A stretch of 64,000 nt of DNA from Glaciecola sp964195425 (GCA_964195425.1 CAXMOM010000017.1:62001-126000); one strand, 5' to 3'. Numbered from the stretch's first letter, positions 18,232-26,753 are shown. Made by a program: numbers and translations. Notes: a model not told the origin generated them from the sequence alone.

Positions 18232-18254
18232 TTGCTCCAATTAAACGCGGTTTA

Positions 18255-21044
18255 TTATTCTAAACCAACCGTCCAATCAGCAGTCCAGTCGTTGTCCGCA
18301 TCTTTTACAGCACCAATAAAGTCAGTGTTTATAAAGAAGCTATCAACGACACTTGCGTCAGTTGGGGTGGTAGTATCAATAGTGTATATACCATTGAGTA
18401 CAGCCGCCATGCCGCCTGCATTAATATTGCTGCCGGTTTGAGCCGCAAACCATACGGCCGTATCAAAGGTGCTGCCAGTACTATTTTTAACGGCTTCGCC
18501 ACAGGCAATCACAGAGCTTTGGAATACCATTTGTGGAATTGCTGTGCCATTAACATTCTCTAACAAGGTGGTGTCGGCATCGTCGGTTAAATCTAACTCA
18601 AAACACTCACCCATACCACCGGGACCAGTCACTACAAAGTTATATAACTGAGCGTTAGTTTGGTCACGCAGTAGTACACCTTCTGCATCATCTTCACCGT
18701 CAAAGGTATTTCCAATAATGGTCATATTAGCAATAGTAGGATTTGAGAACGGGGAACCTGTTCCGCCGTCGCCGTCGCCTTCTATACCGCGATTAGCGTC
18801 AGAGTTATCGCTAGCATGCTTCACCAATACAAACTGCATTTTACCTTGATAACCATTGTCCCAATCTACTGAATCGTCTTGAATACCGGTCAATACTACA
18901 TAGCGCGCATTTGCCGAACCACCGAAGAACTCGATACCGTCATCTGCATTTTTATGTACTTGTAAATACTCAATGGTGGTGCCTGAACCAACGCCGCCAA
19001 AGGTAATGCCGTTAAGCTCATTGTCGGGCGCTATTTCAAAACCACCATGCATTACGCGTACATAGCGTAATGTACCTGAACTTTCAGTATTGTTACTGCC
19101 ACCAAATACTGCACCTTCTTGCGCGCCTTCTACTTGCAGCGAACAGTCACCTGTTTGCGGGCATTTAGTTGAATAAGCATTGCCTAACACTATCATGCCG
19201 CCCCATTGACCCGCTGTACCATTTGCAAGGCCTGCTACTACACCATTGGCAACATGTTGACGTGAAGTAAAGGTAATAGGTTTTGCTACTGTTCCGTTAG
19301 CAACAATGCTTGAACCGCGGCTAACAACTAAATAGTCATCGCCCGCTGCGCCATATACTACCACGCCAGGTTCGACCGTTAATGTAGCACTGTTAGTGTT
19401 ATCGCCACCAACAAACACTGCGCCAGATAGGGCGTAATGATTGCCTTCAGTAAGCAGTAAGTTAGAGGTAATGCGGCCTGAAATTTCACAGGTGTTGGTA
19501 TTGCCATCAACCGCTGCGATAGTCGTTGTTCCTGCTGGGCAACCTGAAGCACTTTGCACTACTTGTACAGCACCGCCTCCAAAGCCAAATGCCCAACCTT
19601 GACGCCAATCATTGTCGCCTATGGCACCAACGAAGGTATTGCTATCAAAAAATGCATCTATGTTTGCTGGGTTGGTTCCGGCTGTACGTAATTCACTTTG
19701 CGCAGTTAAGGTACCGTCTTGGTTTAAACCCAGTTGACCGCGATTTTCAAAGGTAATCACATTGTTGTCTGTTTGAACGGCAGTAAACCAGTTATTGAGA
19801 TCTACGCTTCCATCAATAGTGTTGAACGCTTCAACACATGAAATGTATGAGTTTGAAATAGTAATATCGCCATCGCTCAAGTTACCTTGTACGGTGTCGT
19901 CTGAATCCATTTCCAAACATTCGCCCGAACCTGCAGAGCCTGCTATCAACATATTGACAATACTTGCGCCGGTTTGGTCGCGAAGCAATACACCTTCAGA
20001 ATCATCTTCGCCGTCAAAGTCATTAGTAACAATAGTAATGTTTGCTAGTGATGGACGCGAGAACGCAGGACCGTCACCGCCGTCGCCGTCGCCTTCTATG
20101 CCGCGGTTTGCATCGGAGTTATCGGCAGCGTGTTCAACATATACATATTGAAGTTTGCCTTTGAAACCGTTATCCCAGTCTACAGAATCGTCTTGAATAT
20201 TAGTGAGTACAACGTGCTTGGCGTTTACACTGCCGCCGAAGAATTCGATACCGTCATCGGCATTCGCATGCACTTGCAAATAATCTATTTCAGTACCTGA
20301 GCCTACGCCACCAAATGTGATGCCGTTTAGTTCGTTGTCTGGAGCTACTTCAAAGCCTGCATATTTCACCACTAAATAGTTCAAGTTACCCGAACTATCG
20401 GTATCGACAGTGCCGCCAAATACAGCGCCTGATGCAACCCCTTCAACCTGCAAAGAGCAAGTAGAACCATCGGTAGGACATTTAGTAGACGCTGCGTTAC
20501 CTAAAATAACTACACCGCCCCACTGCCCTGCGCGTACTTCGTCACCCAGCACATCATTTAATGAAGTCATTATTACCGGACGAGATGCTGTGCCATTCAC
20601 TTCAATTTTAGAATCGCGACTAACAACTAAATAATCAGCCCCGGTTCTGCCTAATATGATGGTACCTTCTTCAATTTCGAGGGTAACACTGTCGGCTTTA
20701 TCATTACCTACAAATACTGGGCCTTCAAGTGCCCATACAGTATCGTTTGTTAATGTAACTTTACCATTAGTTGCGTCGGCATCGGTTAAGCGACCGCTTA
20801 GCGCACGTACTTCTATTTGCAGGCCAAGGGCGGTAGATACTTGCCCGGTCAAAAAGGTGTTGGCTGCGCCTGGTTTAGTATCGTCTACAATTGGCGGCGT
20901 AGTTGGGTTTTCGTTGCTGTTGTTTGTTGTTACAACGCTGTTATCAATAATATCGCCTTCAGAAATATTGATATCGCCACCGCACGCGGTTAGTGACAAG
21001 GCTGCTGCCACTAGTGAAATTCTAAAAAGTTCATTGCGTTTCAT
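18255..21044 (-). CDS. Large internally duplicated beta-helix-like lipoprotein
   Basis: The 929-residue protein starts with a lipoprotein signal ending in LTAC (Cys21). After a Thr/Asn-rich linker come two homologous halves (about 83-485 and 522-925). Each holds in order DYLVVSR, GQWGG(V/M)(V/I)(I/V)LGNA, STKCP and CSLQVEG, DNELNGITFGGVGSGT, NADDGIEFFGGS, QDDSVDWDNG, NRGIEGDGDGG, GVLLRDQ and GECFELD-like blocks. Short repeats rich in Asp, Gly and Val suggest a right-handed beta-helix binding Ca2+ or a polymer. I do not recognise an enzymatic motif. A GGAG six bases upstream selects the ATG at 21044. A Pho-box promoter precedes it and the TonB receptor follows, so it is probably the surface partner of that receptor (inference). 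Confidence 0.85.
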   Translation of the reverse strand: MKRNELFRISLVAAALSLTACGGDINISEGDIIDNSVVTTNNSNENPTTPPIVDDTKPGAANTFLTGQVSTALGLQIEVRALSGRLTDADATNGKVTLTNDTVWALEGPVFVGNDKADSVTLEIEEGTIILGRTGADYLVVSRDSKIEVNGTASRPVIMTSLNDVLGDEVRAGQWGGVVILGNAASTKCPTDGSTCSLQVEGVASGAVFGGTVDTDSSGNLNYLVVKYAGFEVAPDNELNGITFGGVGSGTEIDYLQVHANADDGIEFFGGSVNAKHVVLTNIQDDSVDWDNGFKGKLQYVYVEHAADNSDANRGIEGDGDGGDGPAFSRPSLANITIVTNDFDGEDDSEGVLLRDQTGASIVNMLIAGSAGSGECLEMDSDDTVQGNLSDGDITISNSYISCVEAFNTIDGSVDLNNWFTAVQTDNNVITFENRGQLGLNQDGTLTAQSELRTAGTNPANIDAFFDSNTFVGAIGDNDWRQGWAFGFGGGAVQVVQSASGCPAGTTTIAAVDGNTNTCEISGRITSNLLLTEGNHYALSGAVFVGGDNTNSATLTVEPGVVVYGAAGDDYLVVSRGSSIVANGTVAKPITFTSRQHVANGVVAGLANGTAGQWGGMIVLGNAYSTKCPQTGDCSLQVEGAQEGAVFGGSNNTESSGTLRYVRVMHGGFEIAPDNELNGITFGGVGSGTTIEYLQVHKNADDGIEFFGGSANARYVVLTGIQDDSVDWDNGYQGKMQFVLVKHASDNSDANRGIEGDGDGGTGSPFSNPTIANMTIIGNTFDGEDDAEGVLLRDQTNAQLYNFVVTGPGGMGECFELDLTDDADTTLLENVNGTAIPQMVFQSSVIACGEAVKNSTGSTFDTAVWFAAQTGSNINAGGMAAVLNGIYTIDTTTPTDASVVDSFFINTDFIGAVKDADNDWTADWTVGLE
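18270..19481 (-). repeat. Second copy of the internal lipoprotein duplication
   Basis: This segment encodes the second unit, from ISGRITSNLLL to DNDWTADWTVG. A Cys-bearing linker of about 35 residues (ASGCPAGTTTIAAVDGN) joins it to the first copy. Confidence 0.8.
19590..20798 (-). repeat. First copy of the internal lipoprotein duplication
   Basis: This segment encodes the first of two about 400-residue units of the lipoprotein, from LSGRLTDADA to DNDWRQGWAFG. It pairs with 18270-19481. The copies share identical 8- to 14-residue blocks but differ in loops, so the duplication is old. Confidence 0.8.
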
Positions 21045-21090
21045 GCTGCTCTCCGACAAATAAGTTTACGAGGTATATTAATTGGCGCAA

Positions 21091-21124
21091 AGAGTAACTG
21101 AGCCAAGTGACAGATTTGTTACAA
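21091..21124 (-). promoter_or_regulatory. Candidate Pho-box promoter of the lipoprotein gene
   Basis: On the minus strand TTGTAAC-AAAT-CTGTCAC (21124 to 21107) fits the Pho box, with its second repeat nearly perfect. TACTCT (21096-21091) lies 10 bases downstream as -10. Distance to the ATG is 63 bases, nearly the same as at the TonB operon. Confidence 0.68.
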
Positions 21125-21131
21125 CAAAAAG

Positions 21132-21149
21132 ATGTAACAAAACTTTCAC
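21132..21149 (+). promoter_or_regulatory. Opposed second Pho-box-like site
   Basis: On the plus strand ATGTAAC-AAAA-CTTTCAC matches the box at 10 of 14 repeat positions and lies head to head with the box at 21107-21124, only 7 bases away. No plus-strand gene follows it. Confidence 0.45.
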
Positions 21150-21235
21150 AATCGCTTTATTTTGAGCTTGTTTTTGAGCGTTTTCCCAAGGGCTATTTAA
21201 GAGCGGTACCAGAGTGTTTTATTTAGCAGATAACG

Positions 21236-22300
21236 CTATTGAATAACTTCTAAAGTGGGGATGTTCGGGGCAAGTTGCGTTAACTGCCGCATTATAACGC
21301 GGTCAGAAACGGCAAAATAACCATTTTCTTCCACTAAAGCCTGCCCTTCTTGTGACAATACAAAGCGCAAAAAAGTGCGTTGAAGTGTGGCTAGTGGCTG
21401 TCTAGGGGGTTTGTTCACAATAACATAAAGGTAGCGGGTAAAAGGATAATCTCCCCCACGCAGGTTTTCGGGTGTTGGCCTATAGAATTCAACGCCTTGG
21501 GCTGCTAATGATAAAGTTTTAACGTTGTTATTTTTGTAGCCCAATGCGGCATATCCGAGCCCACCCACACTAGAAGCAATAGATTGTACTACCGAGGACG
21601 AGCTTGGCATTTCATTGACAGTTTGTAAAAAATCGCCATTGCACAAGGCTTTTTGTTTAAATAAATCATAGGTACCTGATGCTGAGTTTCGCCCAAACAG
21701 CTGAACTTTGCGCTTGTCACCAAACTTAGCAATACCTAACTGTTGCCAGTCTGATATAGCTTGTTTTCCACCACATAAACGAGTGGCTGAAAATAAAGCA
21801 TCTACCTGCGAAAGCGTTAAGCGTTCTATCGGGTTATTTTTTTCCGCATAAATAGCAATCGCATCTATTGCCACAATGAGCGCAGTAGGCGGGTAGCCAT
21901 GCTCGTCAGTAAAGTTGGCAATTTCTTGGGTACTCAAAACTCGCGACATAGGACCAATATCGGCAGTACCTTGGGTAAGCGCCTGACTAGCGGTTGCCGA
22001 TCCCGTGGCTTGAATTTGAAAGTTAACGTGGGGATAAATCTCTTGGAATCGCTGTGCCCATATCGCCATGAGGCCAGCAAGTGTGTCGGAGCCTACCGAG
22101 GTTACGGTCCCATATACGCCGGGAGTAGACCTATAGTCGGTAATATCTAGCGCCGGTGCATTTTGCGCCGCTAGCTCAATATCGCTAGTCTGGCTATTTG
22201 CCAAAAACGCACATAATGTTAACAGTAATAAAGACTGTGTTTTAAGCTTTCCTACGCTAGCGCGCAAGTTATTACCAAGCATATCGATGACAATAGCCAT
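21236..22300 (-). CDS. PstS-like phosphate-binding periplasmic protein
   Basis: The 354-residue protein has a signal sequence (hydrophobic core LLLLTLCAFLA) and a PBP-like type 2 fold with the anion-binding elements of PstS: VGSDTLAGLM, QATGSATASQALTQGTADIG and FGRNSASGTYDLF. The ATG at 22300 overlaps the phoR TGA as TGATG; upstream TTG codons are less likely. It probably binds phosphate in the periplasm. No pstCAB permease genes adjoin it, so it may serve another permease or act as a sensor partner of PhoR, with which it is translationally coupled (inference). Confidence 0.87.
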   Translation of the reverse strand: MAIVIDMLGNNLRASVGKLKTQSLLLLTLCAFLANSQTSDIELAAQNAPALDITDYRSTPGVYGTVTSVGSDTLAGLMAIWAQRFQEIYPHVNFQIQATGSATASQALTQGTADIGPMSRVLSTQEIANFTDEHGYPPTALIVAIDAIAIYAEKNNPIERLTLSQVDALFSATRLCGGKQAISDWQQLGIAKFGDKRKVQLFGRNSASGTYDLFKQKALCNGDFLQTVNEMPSSSSVVQSIASSVGGLGYAALGYKNNNVKTLSLAAQGVEFYRPTPENLRGGDYPFTRYLYVIVNKPPRQPLATLQRTFLRFVLSQEGQALVEENGYFAVSDRVIMRQLTQLAPNIPTLEVIQ

Positions 22301-23610
22301 CAAAGGTCTTGCCAATCATCAGCAATAAGCTCATTGGGCAATAAAAACGAAAACTCACTGCCCTTGCCTACTGTGCTGCTAATTTCCAAATTTGCATTAT
22401 GATGATTCAGCACATGCTTCACAATCGAAAGCCCTAAACCTGATCCGCCAGTGGTGCGCGATCTTGCTTTATCTACACGATAAAAGCGCTCGGTTAGCCT
22501 ACGTAAATGTTTGTCTTCGATACCGTCGCCATTGTCAATTACCGCAAAATAAGCGCCGCTAGCTTTGCGTTTCCATTTAAGTTCAATACTGCCACCCTCA
22601 GGAGTGTAGTGAATAGCATTAAACAATAAATTTGAGCAAGCACTGCGTAGTTCCGGTTCAACCCCGTATACGCGTAAGTCGGTGTCTATTGAGAACTTTA
22701 TTTTATGCTTCTTTTTGTTTAGCGCATTGGCTTCAAGCTCTACTTGATTAAACATAGCCTGCATATCGACCACGCTTTCAAAAATTCGGTCACTTGACGA
22801 TTCAATACGCGACAATATTAGCAAATCCTCAATAAGTACCTGCATGCGTTTTGTTTGCGAACCCATTTCTGATAAAGCTTTACCCACGATAGGCGGCGCT
22901 TCGGTAGTGGTCGATTCGAGCACTTCTAAATAACCGTTTATTACCGTTAAGGGCGTTTTAAGCTCGTGGGATACATTGGCCACAAAATCTTTCCGCATTT
23001 CTTCTAAATGAGACACCCTAGATACGTCACGAACAATAAGCAATAGCTGATCTTGCCCATACTCCATCATCCTATATTCAAACATTTTGCTTGGATTAGT
23101 GGGCGCAGGCACCTCAATAGGGTATTGGTAATCGCCCTTGTGCAAAAAGTCGACAAAACTTGGGTGACGAATAAGATTGTCGATTCGCCGCCCTTTGTCG
23201 TCGGGCCAATGTAAGCCTAGCTCAATGCGGGCATTACGATTACACCACATAATACGGGCGTCTTTATCAATAACCACCACCGCATCGGGCAGGGCTTCTG
23301 AACCTTCACGAAAACGTTTAACAAGCTCACCTAGGTTTTTCCGTTTGGTGCGATTGCGACGCTGCAGGTAATAAATACCCTCATAGATATGGTGCCATAT
23401 ACCAGGCGCGCTTGGCGGAGTCATCGCCCTGCTTTGCCATAACCACTTAGTAAGCCTATACAAATGCAAATAGTTTAATATCAGCAAGAAACTCAAGGCT
23501 ACCATAAGCGTTATCATGACTTGGTCAAAAATTAGACCCATTATTAGCGCCGCGCTTAGGTATAAACCAAATCGCAATAGCGTGCGTGACCAAGACTGAG
23601 GATAATACAT
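22300..23610 (-). CDS. phoR: Phosphate regulon sensor histidine kinase PhoR
   Basis: The 436-residue kinase has two N-terminal membrane helices (about 11-30 and 32-50) with hardly any periplasmic loop, a PAS domain (about 100-200), the H-box FVANVSHELKTPLTV (His215) and a HATPase domain with N, G1 and G2 boxes (LLFNAIHYTPEGG, VIDNGDGIEDKHL, TTGGSGLGLSIVKHVLNHH). This is the standard PhoR plan. It senses phosphate state through the Pst/PhoU system and phosphorylates PhoB. It follows phoB by 52 bases and overlaps the PstS-like gene by one base. Confidence 0.96.
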   Translation of the reverse strand: MYYPQSWSRTLLRFGLYLSAALIMGLIFDQVMITLMVALSFLLILNYLHLYRLTKWLWQSRAMTPPSAPGIWHHIYEGIYYLQRRNRTKRKNLGELVKRFREGSEALPDAVVVIDKDARIMWCNRNARIELGLHWPDDKGRRIDNLIRHPSFVDFLHKGDYQYPIEVPAPTNPSKMFEYRMMEYGQDQLLLIVRDVSRVSHLEEMRKDFVANVSHELKTPLTVINGYLEVLESTTTEAPPIVGKALSEMGSQTKRMQVLIEDLLILSRIESSSDRIFESVVDMQAMFNQVELEANALNKKKHKIKFSIDTDLRVYGVEPELRSACSNLLFNAIHYTPEGGSIELKWKRKASGAYFAVIDNGDGIEDKHLRRLTERFYRVDKARSRTTGGSGLGLSIVKHVLNHHNANLEISSTVGKGSEFSFLLPNELIADDWQDL

Positions 23611-23662
23611 TAGCGAAAAAGGCTCTTGTTACTTTCAGTAATCATTCAATTCAATAAAAAGC

Positions 23663-24352
23663 TCAGGTTTTAACCGAAAACCGATAACCTGAACCCCGCA
23701 CCGTTTGTATCAAGGCATCGTGACCGTTAGCAGATATTGCCTTACGTAAACGCCTAATATGTACATCTACCGTTCGGTCTTCCACATAAACGTTAGTTCC
23801 CCACACATTGTCGAGCAACTGCTCGCGGCTGTATACGCGTTCAGCGTGCGTCATAAAAAAGTGTAGTAACTTGAACTCTGTTGGGCCCATATCAATTGCT
23901 GCGTCGTTACTGGTAACTCTGTGAGAAACAGGCTCTAGCACCAAGCCATTGAACTCAATAGGCTCTTCTTTGCTAGTGGGCGTAACACGGCGCATAACCG
24001 CTTTTATTCTGGCGACCAGTTCTTTGGGAGAAAAGGGCTTAGTAACATAATCGTCGGCGCCAGCTTCAAGGCCTCTAATTTTGTCGTCTTCTTCGCCGCG
24101 TGCCGTTAGCATTATCACCGGTATATCTTTGGCAACTTCGTGCTGCTTTAAATGCTTGGCTAACTTTATACCACTGCCTCCAGGAAGCATCCAGTCTAAT
24201 AAAATAAGATCTGGATAGGGCTCTTTGATTTTTTCAAGACCCACGTCGTAATCTTCAGCTTCAACAACGCCAAAGCCGGCTTGTTCTAAAACGAAGGTTA
24301 ACATATCGCGAATGGGCGCTTCGTCTTCAACTAACAAAATTGTGCGTGACAT
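23663..24352 (-). CDS. phoB: Phosphate regulon response regulator PhoB
   Basis: The 229-residue OmpR-class regulator has a receiver domain (ILLVEDEAPIRDML, phosphorylated Asp53 in LILLDWMLPGG, Lys in DDYVTKPF) and a winged-helix domain (YSREQLLDNVWG, RTVDVHIRRLRKAI, TVRGSGYRFS). The N-terminus aligns with E. coli PhoB from the ATG at 24352; longer in-frame starts have no PhoB-like sequence. It activates genes with Pho boxes, of which candidates occur at 11252, 21107 and 24402. The box before phoB suggests positive autoregulation. Confidence 0.96.
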   Translation of the reverse strand: MSRTILLVEDEAPIRDMLTFVLEQAGFGVVEAEDYDVGLEKIKEPYPDLILLDWMLPGGSGIKLAKHLKQHEVAKDIPVIMLTARGEEDDKIRGLEAGADDYVTKPFSPKELVARIKAVMRRVTPTSKEEPIEFNGLVLEPVSHRVTSNDAAIDMGPTEFKLLHFFMTHAERVYSREQLLDNVWGTNVYVEDRTVDVHIRRLRKAISANGHDALIQTVRGSGYRFSVKT

Positions 24353-24385
24353 CTTTTTCTTCACTCGAGTCATATTTTTTACCGT

Positions 24386-24419
24386 ATTATTAGAGTGATG
24401 TGTGACAGTTTTATGAAAC
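24386..24419 (-). promoter_or_regulatory. Pho-box promoter of phoB
   Basis: On the minus strand GTTTCAT-AAAA-CTGTCAC (24419 to 24402) matches the Pho box at 11 of 14 repeat positions. AATAAT (24391-24386) lies 10 bases downstream as -10. It is 50 bases before the phoB ATG, as expected for an autoregulated phoB. Confidence 0.8.
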
Positions 24420-24590
24420 AACTCACGAAATATGTCAAGTAATGAATTTTTTATGTGCATTTCTTGACAGCGATTTAGCCATATTTCGATATAGTAACAA
24501 GAAAATATGATCAAGTCTTTGACGCTTAGTCGTGGTGTTGTTACCCTCACGCTCTATTTTTGATAAGTGAAAAAGATAAGTGAAAAGAGT

Positions 24591-25487
24591 ATGTGGTTTA
24601 AAAATTTAAAAGTTTATCGTTTTACCAGTAAGTTCACCTTCGATGAAGAAAAATTGCAAAGCATGCTTGAAGGCATGCCTTTTCGCCCCTGTTCTTCCCA
24701 AGACATCCAAAGTATGGGTTGGATTAGTCCAATACCCAAAGCTGAAAACTTATTTCACCAAGCCAATCAGGATTTTTTGTTTAGCCTAAAACGCGAGCAA
24801 AAATTGTTACCGGCTAGCGTAATTAACAGCGAATTGTTGCAAAAAGTAGGCGAAGTTGAATCTGAAACAGGCTCGCCTATGCCCAAGAAAGCGCAAAAAG
24901 ACCTCAAAGAAGAGATCACTCAGCGATTACTGCCACGTGCTTTTAGTAAGTATGGCGTGACTAACGCCTTTGTTTCTGTTGACCAACAAATTGTAGTAGT
25001 TGATTCAAGTTCAGATGGTAACGCAGAGGCCTTTTTAGCATGTTTACGCAAATGTATTGGTAGTCTGCCGGTGGTTCCTTTTTCTAAGGTCGGACAGCAA
25101 GAAGTATTGACCGACTGGCTTATGAAAGACGCGCCAGCAGGGTTTGAATTGCTCGATGAAGCCGAACTTCAGTCAACAGCAGATGATGGCGGAATTATTC
25201 GATGCAAAAAACAAGACTTAGACGCTGAAGAAGTGCTTGGTCATGTGCAAGCAGGCAAAATGGTTCACAAACTTGCGATTTCCTTTCAAGAAAAATTAAC
25301 CTGTATTATTGCTGAAGACCTATCGATTAAACGCCTTAAGTTTACCGATATAGTGCTTGAACAAAACGAAGATATTGAAAAAGAAAACCTAGCGTTAAAA
25401 ATTGATGCAGACTTTATGTTGTTTAGTAGTGAAGTAAAGGCTTTTATTGCTGAATTAGATACTGTTTTTTCACTGAACGAAGCCTAG
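24591..25487 (+). CDS. rdgC: Recombination-associated protein RdgC
   Basis: The 298-residue protein starts at the ATG at 24591 (MWFKNLKVYRFTSKF), which aligns with the E. coli RdgC N-terminus; the eight residues that could be added upstream are not conserved. Conserved blocks are FRPCSSQDIQSMGWISP, KLLPASVINSELLQK, LKEEITQRLLPRAFS and LRKCIGSLPVVPF. RdgC is a ring-shaped DNA-binding protein that restrains RecA and helps replication restart. It is divergent from phoB, a neighbour arrangement seen in other gammaproteobacteria. Confidence 0.95.
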   Translation: MWFKNLKVYRFTSKFTFDEEKLQSMLEGMPFRPCSSQDIQSMGWISPIPKAENLFHQANQDFLFSLKREQKLLPASVINSELLQKVGEVESETGSPMPKKAQKDLKEEITQRLLPRAFSKYGVTNAFVSVDQQIVVVDSSSDGNAEAFLACLRKCIGSLPVVPFSKVGQQEVLTDWLMKDAPAGFELLDEAELQSTADDGGIIRCKKQDLDAEEVLGHVQAGKMVHKLAISFQEKLTCIIAEDLSIKRLKFTDIVLEQNEDIEKENLALKIDADFMLFSSEVKAFIAELDTVFSLNEA

Positions 25488-25742
25488 TTGGTTTACGCGA
25501 AGCATAGTTAAATCAAGCATGTTACGGTTTGACTGCGCTTCGCTAATGTACAAAAGCTCGTACACCTGCAACCCTTTTGCAGACTGACAACCGGGTATCA
25601 TACTTTCAGGAAGTTTTTGCAACACCATTGGATTAGCAGATTTGCTTGTACATATTTAAATAATATAAATGTGTACCAAGGGGCAAAATCAGATATTAGT
25701 ACCTTAGCAACTCTCTATCCGTTAGCTCGGTCTACGAGTGAA

Positions 25743-26111
25743 TTAAAAATGTGAATATATGACGGCTAACTCATGCGCAAAATATATGTATACTTTCCTA
25801 TTGTTGACAGTGCCATGCCAGTAGAATCCTGTCAAATATATGCTGATCCCCATAATCAAAGCGAAAACGGTGACGAAAAATATACCTGATAGAATATGAT
25901 TTGCTTGAACAAGCAATCGTTCATGCTGCCGTAAACTCGCCCATTTATGGAGTGATGCATCAGCAAATTCCTTTGTTATAAAAAGAACAACAATATAACG
26001 CCTACTTCGATACCTGACAATTGCAATTCGCTCCCAATTACCACTATGAGAATCTGTCCAATAACTGCCAAATATTGGATGTGAGCCACGTGTTAACATC
26101 AAAGTAATCAT
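25743..26111 (-). CDS. Small membrane protein with RYRSRR motif, function unknown
   Basis: The 122-residue product has a soluble N-terminal half with WERIAIVRYRSRR (about 26-38) and SLHKWASL, then one strong membrane helix (about 75-95). The RYRSRR pattern recalls a family of small membrane-anchored proteins related to DUF1330-like dimeric alpha-beta barrels. The N-terminal half seems short for that fold, and an in-frame stop lies 12 codons upstream, so this could be a truncated copy. No convincing ribosome site precedes the ATG. It sits alone in a gene-poor stretch. Confidence 0.45.
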   Translation of the reverse strand: MITLMLTRGSHPIFGSYWTDSHSGNWERIAIVRYRSRRYIVVLFITKEFADASLHKWASLRQHERLLVQANHILSGIFFVTVFALIMGISIYLTGFYWHGTVNNRKVYIYFAHELAVIYSHF

Positions 26112-26227
26112 AACTGCCGTTCTAATTGCCCAATAAATTTTGTTTTAGAAGTTTTTGGGATAAGTGGACTTTATTGATTGTTAGAGATCTTATGTTCAAG
26201 GAAAAGCGGATAATGTACAACAATTAA

Positions 26228-26753
26228 ATAGCCGGAAGTATAAGACCCACAAACGCTAGCCCGCCGACATTTACTGCTGGTGATAGCGGCGGAGGCTTAT
26301 GTTATTTGGGTATCGATAACAGTGTCGCAGTAGAATTTGATACGTGGAACAATGGCTCAATAGACGATAACGATGGAAACCATGTTGGTATCGACCTAAA
26401 TGGCAGTATCAATTCTGTTATGCAAACCTCTATTGCAACTCGAATGAATAATGGTGCTGAATGGTTCGCGTGGATTGACTATAACGGTGGCAACAACTTA
26501 TTTGAAGTACGCCTTGCAGAAGTAGACCTGCGCCCACGCATGGCTTTACTCTCGATAACAACAGACTTGGCTGCTGTCCTTGGCACTAATGATGCGTTTA
26601 TAGGCTTTACGTCTGGTACAGGCTCAGCTGGCGGTCAACATAACAACGTGGTCTTTAAACGACACCTTTAATCCAATTGGTTTACCAGCGCCTGCTTCTG
26701 CAATACTTTTAGCAGCCGGTTTGTTTGGTCTTCGTGTATTAAAAAAAAAATAG
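26228..26753 (+). pseudogene. Decayed L-type lectin-like PEP-CTERM protein gene
   Basis: From 26228 the frame reads AGDSGGGLCYLGIDNSVAVE, then FDTWNNGSIDDNDGNHVGI, the core of a legume-type (L-type) lectin domain, but without a start codon or signal peptide and with an in-frame stop just before. The frame ends at a TAA at 26669. In the next frame, WSLNDTFNP followed by LPAPASAILLAAGLFGLRVL and lysines forms a PEP-CTERM-like sorting tail ending at 26753. A frameshift near 26650 and loss of the 5' third therefore break the gene. The A run at 26741-26750 is in the tail. A hairpin terminator follows. Confidence 0.72.

Noticed and set aside
18270..20798. Regularly spaced similar DNA segments that could be mistaken for a repeat array
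   Set aside because: They are protein-level repeats of the lipoprotein; spacing and identity do not fit CRISPR or satellite repeats.
26741..26750. A run of ten A's as a slippage site restoring the lectin frame
   Set aside because: The frame break lies about 90 bases upstream, before the tail, so slippage here could not join the frames.
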